Origin: Nitrospirota bacterium
GTDB taxonomy: Bacteria > Nitrospirota > Nitrospiria > Nitrospirales > Nitrospiraceae
Reading direction: 5' to 3'
NCBI GenBank assembly: GCA_005877775.1
Contig: VBOJ01000076.1
Span: forward strand, 1-59,709
DNA length: 59,709 nucleotides
The notes under the pieces are model-generated. The model saw only the letters and a program-made list of their open reading frames with translations. It was not told where the DNA came from and did not search any database. A program made the position numbers and the translations under genes. Shown piece by piece: positions 51,772 to 59,110 of this stretch (positions are counted from its first letter, which is position 1; the number at the start of each line of letters is the position of its first letter).

Positions 51772-52478
51772 TTCTGAGGCCATAACGCCCACACTTTCCG
51801 GTTCATCGCATACACCGCCAGCAACACACCGTACGAGATCGCCAGGAGAAACAGCGCGGTCTTGGCAGCTCCCGCATAGTTGAGCGCTTGCACCTCATCA
51901 TAGATGTCAATGGACACAGTCCTCGTCTCCCCTTCGATATTCCCGCCAACCATCAGCACCACGCCAAACTCCCCCATGGTGTGGGCAAAGCTCAACACAA
52001 GGCCGGTCACAACCCCGGCCACCGATAACGGAATGATGAGCTTGAAGAAGGTCTTCACACGCGAGACACCCAGAGTCCAGGATGCCTCAACGAGACGACG
52101 TTCCACCTGATCGAACGCCGTTGCAAAAGGTTGGACTGCAAAGGGAAGACTGTAGAGCATCGAGGCGAACAGGAGCCCTTCAAAGGTGAACGGCAACGGA
52201 TGACCGACGAGACTCGTATAAAACCGTCCAAGCGGGCTGTGCGGACCGATCGCGACCAAGATATAGAAGCCCAGGACCGTCGGGGGCAGCACAAGCGGCA
52301 GCGCGACCACCGATTCGATCAGGAACTTCCAGCGCCATCGTGAGAAGCTCAACCAATAGGCAAGCGGCAACCCGATGACGAGCAAGATCAGAGACGTCAG
52401 GGTCGCGAGTTTCAGGGTGAGGGCGATCGCTATCCAGTTCACAACTGCCTGCGCCTCCCCGCATAAACTTGGCTGCAA
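51768..52478 (-). CDS. modB: Molybdate ABC transporter permease
   Basis: A 236-residue inner-membrane permease with about five to six segments (LTLKLATLTSLILLVIGLPLAYWLSF, ESVVALPLVLPPTVLGFYILVAIG, VAGVVTGLVLSFAHTMGEFGVVLMVGGNIEG). The EAA coupling loop reads EASWTLGVSRVKTFFKLIIPLS, and ETRTVSIDIYDEVQALNYAGA is typical of ModB. Coupled to modC by 4 nt. It dimerises and accepts oxyanion from ModA. Mop lies 47 nt upstream on the same strand. Confidence 0.95.
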   Translation of the reverse strand: MQPSLCGEAQAVVNWIAIALTLKLATLTSLILLVIGLPLAYWLSFSRWRWKFLIESVVALPLVLPPTVLGFYILVAIGPHSPLGRFYTSLVGHPLPFTFEGLLFASMLYSLPFAVQPFATAFDQVERRLVEASWTLGVSRVKTFFKLIIPLSVAGVVTGLVLSFAHTMGEFGVVLMVGGNIEGETRTVSIDIYDEVQALNYAGAAKTALFLLAISYGVLLAVYAMNRKVWALWPQK

Positions 52479-52525
52479 CGTACGTGATAGTAGGGAGGCG
52501 CCGCTAGAAAAGTCATCGGACTCGC

Positions 52526-52729
52526 CTATTTCCCGATCATCACTTCCGTCGCCTTGATCGCGACCGTCACCGCATCATTCACCTTGATCCCCATGTTCTT
52601 GACCGAGCCTTCAGTAATGGCCGCAACGAATTCCAGGTTGCCGACTTTCACTGTTACCTCCGCCATGGCCTGTCCCTGTTTGATATTGGTCACCGTCCCC
52701 TGAAATTGATTTCTGGCGCTCAGCTTAAT
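52526..52729 (-). CDS. mop: Molbindin (Mop) with probable AUU start codon
   Basis: A single TOBE/Mop domain of 67 residues (KLSARNQFQGTVTNIKQGQAMAEVTVKVGNLEFVAAITEGSVKNMGIKVNDAVTVAIKATEVMIGK), matching molybdate-binding molbindins, which form hexamers and store molybdate or tungstate. Other Mop proteins begin M-K-L-S-A-R-N-Q. At that place the codon is ATT, preceded by the strong SD GGGAGG 5 nt upstream. The track's GTG start at 52765 would put 12 extra residues before the SD. AUU is a rare start (infC, pcnB). Part of the mod operon. Confidence 0.85.
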   Translation of the reverse strand: MKLSARNQFQGTVTNIKQGQAMAEVTVKVGNLEFVAAITEGSVKNMGIKVNDAVTVAIKATEVMIGK

Positions 52730-52761
52730 CGTAACCTCCCTTATGAGTAGAGTGTGGAGCC

Positions 52762-52881
52762 CCACGGCTTGACAGCTGTGGTCCCTTTGTTGACTTCGGC
52801 GGAACCCGCCGAAGCGCGTCCACCTTCGCCAAGGCTTCGGAGGAAACCCGCTCGCATTCCTCCACGGCTTGACAGCCGTGG
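52762..52881. repeat. REP-like palindromes and hairpins, 100 bp apart
   Basis: CCACGGCTTGACAGCTGTGG (52762-52781) and CCACGGCTTGACAGCCGTGG (52862-52881) are near-identical imperfect palindromes exactly 100 bp apart. Between them CTTCGGCGG (52794-52802) pairs with CCGCCGAAG (52806-52814) over a 3-nt loop. Such pairs look like REP/BIME elements mobilised by RAYT transposases in other bacteria. They lie between mop and an exported protein gene, interrupting the mod operon. Confidence 0.75.
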
Positions 52882-52905
52882 CTTCCTGCGTAGGCGGGTG
52901 AATGA

Positions 52906-53598
52906 TCAGTGATGTGCCTCTGATTGCGATTCGTCGGTCTTACAACTCCCCGGCTTGAACTGATCGAACCCGATCATAAAGCCTTCCGGACCGCCGACCT
53001 CCAGTCGAACAGCTCGGCAGTCGCCGCGTCGCACATCGGGCTTGAGCCGAAAGCGCACAACTTTGTTTCGCTCAGCCTCGTCACGCTGAGCAACTGGAGA
53101 CGTCCGTAAGGACTGCTCCAACTCCTGCTGCACCGCTGCGACGTTTGGGACGGCGTAATTGATCTGAACCCATCCGGTCGGCCGTGCGGCTTTTAAGTCC
53201 TGGCGTACGACAATCAGCACATCTCGATAGCAGTAGCCCCGCAGCCGATCAATCTGAGGGTGCTCCATGGTCTGCACCCTCTGGGCCCGCAGGATGGTTT
53301 CAAAAAATACCTCGTAGAGCGTGATGTCGGCTGTTTCGATCTGGATCCCTTCGAAACCCGGTGAATTGCTCATGAAATGATCCGGTGCAGACTTTCCCTT
53401 TTGAGCAAGCTCACCGCTCGTGACTAGCTGGCAGGCATGGATCGACTCCAGGGGCAGGCTCGAGGCTGCCTCGCTTCCATGCTGTTGGGTAAACTCAGCC
53501 GCCAACGCAACAGGGCCGAGCAAAATCAGGCTGAGGATCAAAGTAACCACAATCAGTTTATTTGAGAAGGTGGAGATCGTCGAAATATGTGACAGCAT
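52906..53598 (-). CDS. Exported protein of unknown function
   Basis: A 230-residue protein with signal peptide NKLIVVTLILSLILLGPVALAAE. Mid-part EGIQIETADITLYEVFFETILRAQRVQTMEHPQIDRLRGYCYRDVLIVVRQDLKAARPTGWVQINYAVPN and the C-terminal VRFRLKPDVRRGDCRAVRLEVGGPEGFMIGFDQFKPGSC look like a beta-rich periplasmic fold. Family unknown. Its start overlaps the end of the previous gene by 41 nt, and it lies within the mod operon. Confidence 0.7.
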   Translation of the reverse strand: MLSHISTISTFSNKLIVVTLILSLILLGPVALAAEFTQQHGSEAASSLPLESIHACQLVTSGELAQKGKSAPDHFMSNSPGFEGIQIETADITLYEVFFETILRAQRVQTMEHPQIDRLRGYCYRDVLIVVRQDLKAARPTGWVQINYAVPNVAAVQQELEQSLRTSPVAQRDEAERNKVVRFRLKPDVRRGDCRAVRLEVGGPEGFMIGFDQFKPGSCKTDESQSEAHH

Positions 53599-54238
53599 CT
53601 GATTTTGTCCATAAGCCGATTCGACCGCTAGTGAAAGCCTGATCGGATAGTTTCAGGGCGGTGCGCCCATTAAAGAATACCTCAAACTCCTGGCCATGGG
53701 CCACCACGCGCAGCGTATGCCATTTGCGAACCGGAATCACCTGATCGAAGTTCATGAGCAGATGTCTGACTCCCTTGACAACCCGATAAGCCCGTATGTT
53801 CTGTTCAAGTGGGTTCGCTCGCGCCAGGTAATAGTTCCGGTCATCCGACGCCCGCCAGATCAGGCCGCCTCCCATGTCGCCTTTGCCGCCTACTGCGAGG
53901 AACGAAACCTGGAGATCAAGATCGTCCGCCGCCATATCCTCAACAAGGACCGTCTTGTAAGCATGTTCGGCGCCGGTATTCATCCGTTGCGCCAACACAT
54001 GGGATGGGCTTGGAGCTTCCTTGAGTTCCATGATTTGCCAGTCGCCTGCCGGCCGACCGTCGAACAAAGTACCAACGACGAAACCGTTCGGAAGCCTACC
54101 CACAGGTTCTGAATCAAAGCTCCATACATGGTCGGCAGACCATTGCGCGATCGCCACCAGTGCGGGCCCAGCAATCGTTGCGTAGAAGCCGATCAACAGT
54201 CCACACGCGATAATCCCGACAAGGCGCACTGCCATCAC
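53558..54238 (-). CDS. Exported LamG/DUF1080-like protein
   Basis: A 226-residue protein with an N-terminal hydrophobic anchor (LVGIIACGLLIGFYATIAGPALVA). The body is a concanavalin-like sandwich: VWSFDSEPVGRLPNGFVVGTLFDGRPAGDWQI, DLDLQVSFLAVGGKGDMGGGLIWRASDDRNYYLARANPLEQNIRAYRV, WHTLRVVAHGQEFEVFFNGRTALKL, GRIGLWTKSDAVTYFDDL. This fits the DUF1080 (3-keto-glucoside hydrolase-like) or LamG superfamily. Substrate unknown. Inside the mod operon; its role there is open. Confidence 0.78.
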   Translation of the reverse strand: MMAVRLVGIIACGLLIGFYATIAGPALVAIAQWSADHVWSFDSEPVGRLPNGFVVGTLFDGRPAGDWQIMELKEAPSPSHVLAQRMNTGAEHAYKTVLVEDMAADDLDLQVSFLAVGGKGDMGGGLIWRASDDRNYYLARANPLEQNIRAYRVVKGVRHLLMNFDQVIPVRKWHTLRVVAHGQEFEVFFNGRTALKLSDQAFTSGRIGLWTKSDAVTYFDDLHLLK

Positions 54239-54280
54239 GCTCCTCAGTCACAGCTGATATCACAGCACATCAGTATCAAC

Positions 54281-54622
54281 CTAGCCGGTCTTACACCGAA
54301 ACTGCATAGCCCAACGCCGGTGTCTGATCTCGTCTTCAGTTCCCTCCACGACACCGGACACGCTGTAAGAGCCTCGTGTCTCACCTTCCTTCCTGATCGT
54401 ATAGCCAGATGGACATTTCTGCTTCATCACGTCAAATGCCTGTGACCGGAAAGGCGAAAACATGGCTCCGCCCCGCTCTTCTTTGAAAATATAGGTCACG
54501 ACCCCGCCTGTCTCTGTCTCCTGGATCAATTTCACCGCATCAGAACAGCCAAGACAAGCGAAGAAGGCCACTGCTGGTAGCACGACATTCGTAAATCGTT
54601 TAGCTCGGCAACGTAAATCCAT
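54281..54622 (-). CDS. Small exported protein, possible lipoprotein
   Basis: A 113-residue protein with a signal sequence (NVVLPAVAFFACLGCSDA) that could be a lipobox with Cys at GC, though Leu is not at -3. The rest (VVTYIFKEERGGAMFSPFRSQAFDVMKQKCPSGYTIRKEGETRGSYSVSGVVEG) is beta-rich. I do not recognise the family. It overlaps the end of modA by 23 nt. Confidence 0.65.
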   Translation of the reverse strand: MDLRCRAKRFTNVVLPAVAFFACLGCSDAVKLIQETETGGVVTYIFKEERGGAMFSPFRSQAFDVMKQKCPSGYTIRKEGETRGSYSVSGVVEGTEDEIRHRRWAMQFRCKTG

Positions 54623-55406
54623 ACCGCTGCATGATCTCCTGTCCTTGCGATCCCTTCAAGAATTCCAGAAACCGTTTCGCAGACTCTTGGTTCTTAGACC
54701 CCATAAGGATCACCGCTCCTTGCTCCAATGGCGGATGCGCTTCAATGGGAATTTCCCAATATTTCCCTGCCGCCTTCATCGAAGGCGCCAGCGCCAATGA
54801 CAGCGCGACAATTCCGATATCGCAGGCGCCGGACTCAACGAATTGCGCGGCTTGCGAGATATTTTCACCCAGGACTATTTTGTCCTTCACCCGATCATAA
54901 ACCTTGAAGTGCTCCATGGCCGCGACGGCCGCACGCCCATATGGGGCATGTTTCGGGTTGGCGATCGCAATCTTCTTTACAGCAGGGTCCATCAGGGCAT
55001 CCAGCCCTTTCTGCACATCGACCTTCGAACCGATCGGCGCCCACAGCACGATGCGTCCGACGGCATACTTGTACAGCGAACCGGGGACAACAAGACCGGC
55101 CTCCTCAAGCCTCTGAGGATAGCGGATATCAGCCGAGAAGTAGAGTGTGAACGGGGCTCCGTTTGAGATCTGCGAAAAGAAATTGCCGGACGATCCCAAT
55201 GAGAGTTTGACACGGACGCCAGATTTCTTCTCAAATTCGCCGACCAGATCCTTGAACGCGAAGTTCAGGTCGGATGCGGCAGCAATGGTCAGGTCTTCGC
55301 TGAAGGCCATGGTCGGCTGTATCAACCCTAACGCGGTACTACCGACCAGCAACGCGGCACATACGACTCGCGCTATGCGTCTTGATTGCGCCGTTCTCAT
55401 CATCAC
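54600..55406 (-). CDS. modA: Molybdate-binding periplasmic protein
   Basis: A 268-residue solute-binding protein with signal peptide VVCAALLVGSTALGLIQPTMAFS. The mature N-terminus EDLTIAAASDLNFAFKDLVGEFEKKSGVRVKLSLGSSGNFFSQISNGAPFTLYFSAD has the Ser-rich oxyanion site of ModA-like proteins. IAIANPKHAPYGRAAVAAMEHF and GACDIGIVALSLA complete it. It binds molybdate or tungstate and hands it to ModB. Its promoter region holds the perfect palindrome at 55427-55443. The genes that follow separate it from modBC, which is unusual. Confidence 0.95.
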   Translation of the reverse strand: MMMRTAQSRRIARVVCAALLVGSTALGLIQPTMAFSEDLTIAAASDLNFAFKDLVGEFEKKSGVRVKLSLGSSGNFFSQISNGAPFTLYFSADIRYPQRLEEAGLVVPGSLYKYAVGRIVLWAPIGSKVDVQKGLDALMDPAVKKIAIANPKHAPYGRAAVAAMEHFKVYDRVKDKIVLGENISQAAQFVESGACDIGIVALSLALAPSMKAAGKYWEIPIEAHPPLEQGAVILMGSKNQESAKRFLEFLKGSQGQEIMQRYGFTLPS

Positions 55407-55426
55407 CCGATCTCCCTTAGTCCATG

Positions 55427-55443
55427 ATGGTATCGTTTACCAT
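55427..55443 (-). promoter_or_regulatory. Palindrome ATGGTA-N5-TACCAT upstream of modA
   Basis: A perfect 6-bp inverted repeat with 5-nt spacer, centred about 29 nt before the modA ATG. It is a good candidate operator for the mod regulator at 57046-58236. No second copy at the other promoters of the locus was found by eye. Confidence 0.55.
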
Positions 55444-55641
55444 AAAGATTCAACCGTATGCTTAGAAAAAGATCTGGTACTGGATGCGGATCGCGTTTTC
55501 GATCACGGTCCCTGCATTCGCATCGAGCGGCACTGAACCTGAAGGACAGTTGGCAGGACAGGGACCAGTGACTCGTAGCGACGCACTCCCATCAAGACCA
55601 CAATCCACACAACCGTCGGCTCAGTCGGAGGGACTAGCGGA

Positions 55642-56781
55642 TCAACGCATCATGACCGGTCTTCCCTTGCTGCCCCAATAGTAATACATGGTGAAATTGG
55701 GATAGATGGCATTCAACTGACTCTGGCCAATCGGGGTGAACAGGACACCGCCAGCCATGACGATGTTGTTCGAAAACTTGTACTCTATTGAGGGCTGAAT
55801 CCCAATTACCGAAAAGGTGGGACTGCTCTGTGGGAACCCTTGCACGGAGCCCATGGCAGGCACATTCACGTCATGACCATCGAGTCGCCAAGCGAGGCCG
55901 TGCAAACCTATCAGCTCGATCACATACCCGAATCCTCGGGAATCGTCGAGGACATGCTCCAGCATGAGGCGCCAATTTACGAGGTCACTCGGATACTTGT
56001 TCTGCCCCGCTGTGTTTCCTGGAGTGGCATAGGAATAGTACACCGCCCCCATCAGGCGGAACGGCTTGAGGTTTTTGCGCATCATGATCCCCTCAGTGAG
56101 GCTCAGATTGCCAAACCGTGTGGATGGGAGACGTCCGATGGGAGCAAACCCTCCGGGAATGGGGGTAGTGCCCGTCCATTGACTGGTCGGTAAGACGACG
56201 TTGTGGTAGAACGTCACGGTGGGGCGCCAACTATCAGGATCCTGCACGATGGGCCTATGCTTAAGAAAGATCGACGTGTCCCCCAGCCCATTCGCATTGT
56301 GGGTGCTGTTGGGATTGAAATTCTGCTGCGTGGCAAACCAATCGATCCAACTGACCGCAACCGAAGCCTCCAGTGAGTCGGTTACTCCATACTCGAATGG
56401 CACTATGATGAAGTTCGCATTAAGGTGAACGGGCGAGTCAGTCAGCTTGCCGGTCCCGAAGGTATTCCCAAACCGTTGGTGCCCCAACTCACCGAAGAAA
56501 TAGGGATGGATGACCGTCTGCCCTTGCGGCTGGATGTCGATAGCCGGATTAAGCATCGGACCCGCGGCAAACGGATTCCAGCTCTTGCGGTATTTTGCGA
56601 TGTCCTCCGCCGGAGCTGGCGGGAAGATGCGGTTGATGAAGTTGTAGCAGCGCAAACAGACGTCATCGAGATCAGCCCGCGCTAATGGTGGAAAAATGAT
56701 ACCAACTGTGACCACTCCCAGCATTAGAATGGCCACGAGATATGACCACGTTCTCTTGCTTTTTATTGCTACCTTTCCCAT
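55642..56781 (-). CDS. Outer-membrane beta-barrel protein (paralogue 2)
   Basis: A 379-residue protein with a signal peptide (TWSYLVAILMLGVVTVGIIFPPLARA) and strong SD AGAGAGGTGG before the ATG. It shares EDIAKYRKSWNPF, LGDTSIFLKHRPIVQDPDSWRPTVT, VVLPTSQW, GRLPSTRFG, AVYYSYATPGNTAGQN, LEHVLDDSRGFGY and YPNFTMYYYWGSKG with the gene at 49623-50681. The N-terminal CLRCYNFINR adds two cysteines (CxxC) absent from paralogue 1. Together the two flank modABC and mop. A promoter and AT-rich DNA precede it. Confidence 0.82.
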   Translation of the reverse strand: MGKVAIKSKRTWSYLVAILMLGVVTVGIIFPPLARADLDDVCLRCYNFINRIFPPAPAEDIAKYRKSWNPFAAGPMLNPAIDIQPQGQTVIHPYFFGELGHQRFGNTFGTGKLTDSPVHLNANFIIVPFEYGVTDSLEASVAVSWIDWFATQQNFNPNSTHNANGLGDTSIFLKHRPIVQDPDSWRPTVTFYHNVVLPTSQWTGTTPIPGGFAPIGRLPSTRFGNLSLTEGIMMRKNLKPFRLMGAVYYSYATPGNTAGQNKYPSDLVNWRLMLEHVLDDSRGFGYVIELIGLHGLAWRLDGHDVNVPAMGSVQGFPQSSPTFSVIGIQPSIEYKFSNNIVMAGGVLFTPIGQSQLNAIYPNFTMYYYWGSKGRPVMMR

Positions 56782-56889
56782 ACCACCTCTCTCAAAGTTT
56801 TCAGGCCTATGATCTCATTGAGAGTGACTAGAATAGATGAAGTTTGTAAAGTATAATTGACACACGTAATAAAAAAAATCGCCGACGCG

Positions 56890-57053
56890 GCAATTACCAA
56901 GGGCTCCGCGGCCCCAGCGTGAGGGGTGAGGCGCGAGGCTTGAGGCGACCAGAATGCTGTGAGGCTGCAGGCCAGAAGCAAGGAGAAAGCCGCAAGCACT
57001 CTGCGCCTTTTGCCTTCCCTCTTCATACCCTTCGATCCTTCCTCTTCACTCAT
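56890..57053 (-). pseudogene. modA: Relic of a second modA (signal peptide and first strand)
   Basis: The 5' part of the ORF encodes RRRVLAAFSLLLACSLTAFW (signal peptide) and AEPLVIAASA, the opening strand of a ModA-type binding protein. After GCGTCGGCGA the sequence turns to T-rich DNA holding the promoter of the porin gene, and the ORF then runs into the porin start by accident. Its ATG overlaps the regulator stop (57046), indicating a former regulator-modA operon. Repeat-like words (GCCTCACCCCTCACG) lie in the signal-peptide region. Confidence 0.65.
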
Positions 57054-58236
57054 CACGAAGGCTTCTCACCTTGCCTGTCTCATTCGTGTCATAGCCTCCC
57101 AGGGCCTCGATCTCGGCCCGAAACGGGCGGCTCACAATCGTATCCAGCAGGTTGGCCAGACCAGGATGGGTCGTTAGATAGGACGTCGGTACCACCAAAT
57201 CGTACCGTTCCTTCTGGAGCGGAATGAAATCCAGCCCCAACAGCCTGGCAGCCGACCGCACACCGATTCCGGTGTCAGCCTGGCCTTCAGCAATGAGTCG
57301 TGCCACGTCGAAGTGGGAGCCGGCAGTCCGGTGATAGCCTTTAACCTGGCTCGCCTTGATCCCCGCCTCGCTCAGCTTCCGGTCGAGCAACAGCCTGGCG
57401 CCTGACCCCGGTTCACGGTTCACCAAGACCATATCCTTCCGGGCTAACGCCGCCACCTCTCTGATTCCCTTCGGATTGCCTGACGGAACCAGCAGACCTT
57501 CCTCCCAGATCGCAAAGGTCACCACCGTAAACCCATGTCCTTTGAGGTGCCGCCTGAGATAGGGCAGGTTTGATTCTCCTGATTTCGGATCCACGATATG
57601 GAGGCCGGCCACATGCACCTCGCCCCGTTTCAGGGCCTCGAGCGCTGTCGCGCTGCCCATCGTCCATCCCACCACGGTGGTACTGTCGCGGCGGCGACGG
57701 AGGTACTCTCCGGCCAGGAAGATGGCAGGATCACAGCCGGCGACCGCGATGGCTCCTTCCACCGCCCGACGATCTCTGAGCAACTGGACCTGGACTCGTG
57801 TGCTGAGCCTCGCGCGGCCTCCAGAAGAACCAGGGCGCTTGATCATCAGCCCATCGGCTGGAACTGTGTAGTTCAGCACCTCGCCCAGAGCGGCCACTGG
57901 TCTGACCACCATGCGATCCCCGACCCGCGCGACTTTCACACGAACAGGCGCTGGATCGGCGGCATATTGATGAGACCCGGTCAGGTCCCCTTCGATGACT
58001 TCTCCGCTGGACACCAAACTGAACAGATCCTCCACCCGGCAATCAAACGCCCCTGCCAACCGAAGCGCCACTGCGGTCGTCGGCAGGTATTGATTCGCTT
58101 CAATGGCGTAGATCGCCTGCCTGGTGATCCCGGCCATGCTCGCCAAGGCACTCTGGGACAGCCCTTTGGCCGTTCGCAGACTCCTGAGACGATTCTCGAT
58201 GTTACTGGCGGGCTCCGCCTTATTCTTCTCGCTCAT
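57046..58236 (-). CDS. XRE-type regulator with C-terminal PBP-like (molybdate-type) domain
   Basis: I start at MSEKNKAEPASN (ATG 58236, SD AGGAG 9 nt upstream; 396 residues). Residues about 13-70 form an XRE helix-turn-helix (LRSLRTAKGLSQSALASMAGITRQAIYAIEANQYLPTT). The rest, from about 150, is a periplasmic-binding-protein-like domain (PF12727 type): GCDPAIFLAGEYLRRR, STTVVGWTMGSATALEALKRGEVHVAGLHIVD, LVNREPGSGARLLLD, GQADTGIGVRSAARLLGLDFIPLQKERYDLVVP. This architecture is found in molybdate/tungstate regulators. Divergent from the sigma-54-like gene. Confidence 0.85.
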   Translation of the reverse strand: MSEKNKAEPASNIENRLRSLRTAKGLSQSALASMAGITRQAIYAIEANQYLPTTAVALRLAGAFDCRVEDLFSLVSSGEVIEGDLTGSHQYAADPAPVRVKVARVGDRMVVRPVAALGEVLNYTVPADGLMIKRPGSSGGRARLSTRVQVQLLRDRRAVEGAIAVAGCDPAIFLAGEYLRRRRDSTTVVGWTMGSATALEALKRGEVHVAGLHIVDPKSGESNLPYLRRHLKGHGFTVVTFAIWEEGLLVPSGNPKGIREVAALARKDMVLVNREPGSGARLLLDRKLSEAGIKASQVKGYHRTAGSHFDVARLIAEGQADTGIGVRSAARLLGLDFIPLQKERYDLVVPTSYLTTHPGLANLLDTIVSRPFRAEIEALGGYDTNETGKVRSLRDE

Positions 58237-58270
58237 AACGATTGACTCCTGTAACAGAAAGGCGTACAAA

Positions 58271-58867
58271 ATGTCAAGTATTATGGCTTCAAGTGAAGTA
58301 GAACGTGATCTACGTACGCTGTTGAACCAGATCCAACGGATCGCTCCGTCCGATGCTTCGGTGCTGATCCGGGGAGGAACTGACTCTATCCGTAAAGCAT
58401 TCGCTTCAAAAATCCATGCCTTGAGCTCTCGCCATAACGCGCCTTTCGTAGCCCTTGATTGCGACAGCCGAAATCATGCTGAACTTGAACGTCAGCTATT
58501 TGGAACCCAGAGCGAGATTGACGACTCGAAAGATTCAAATAATCATGGCCTGATCATCGCCGCGCACGGTGGGACCCTTTTTCTGGATGCCATCGAAGCC
58601 TGTAGAGGCAGGCTTCAGCTACGCTTGCATCGTGTGCTCGATCAGGGTCGGTCCTATGAGAGAAAAGGGATCGGTTCCATGAGCGCGAACGTACGCCTGA
58701 TCGTCGGCACAGTATGCGACCTTGAAGAGCTTGTCCTTGCAGGTAAGTTCTTGGACAACCTACTCTACTCTATCAGCGCAGCCACACTTCGAATTCCTCT
58801 GCTGTGCGAACGGCAAGAAGAGGTTGTCCAGACAGTGGAACACCTATTGCAAACGCCGCCTCAGTAG
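58271..58867 (+). CDS. Degenerate sigma-54-activator-like AAA+ protein
   Basis: I start at MSSIMASSEVERDLR (ATG 58271, SD GAAAGG; 198 residues), as the longer ORF runs antisense through the regulator. It aligns along the AAA+ domain of NtrC-type activators: VLIRGGTDSIRKAFASKIHALSSRHNAPFVALDC, ELERQLFG, HGGTLFLDAIEACRGRLQLRLHRVLDQG, VRLIVGTVCDLEELVLAGKFLDNLLYSIS, LRIPLLCERQEEVVQ. But Walker A (GESGTGKE) is GGTDSIRK, the GAFTGA loop is missing, Walker B ends DA rather than DE, and the sensor-arginine helix reads FLDNLLYS. It can hardly be an ATPase or open sigma-54 complexes. No HTH. Confidence 0.75.
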   Translation: MSSIMASSEVERDLRTLLNQIQRIAPSDASVLIRGGTDSIRKAFASKIHALSSRHNAPFVALDCDSRNHAELERQLFGTQSEIDDSKDSNNHGLIIAAHGGTLFLDAIEACRGRLQLRLHRVLDQGRSYERKGIGSMSANVRLIVGTVCDLEELVLAGKFLDNLLYSISAATLRIPLLCERQEEVVQTVEHLLQTPPQ

Positions 58868-59030
58868 ACACGTTCGGCGATAATTCTCTCAGGCAGGAAC
58901 GAGAAAAGGGCTGAGACAACCGATGTTCCAGCTGCCATAAGAACCTGTTTGGTGTTCGCGCATATGCTGGATGATGACTCAGGTTCACGATCTTGGGAGT
59001 CGAGCCGGCGATCCAGTGGCGGTTTGGCAC

Positions 59031-59059
59031 CTTGACAATTTTGAGCAGAAAGCGTAACC
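59031..59059 (+). promoter_or_regulatory. Possible promoter of the cytochrome gene
   Basis: TTGACA (59031-59036), 17-nt spacer, TAACCG (59054-59059). The -10 is weak. The SD GGAGG precedes the ATG at 59111. Confidence 0.35.
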
Positions 59060-59110
59060 GAATTTGCGTGGCGACCGGACCAATCACACTCTCATAATCT
59101 GGAGGCCACA

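Noticed and set aside
56769-56889. C-terminal part of the 95-residue ORF after the modA relic
   Set aside because: This part is the AT-rich promoter and the first codons of the porin gene read in another frame.
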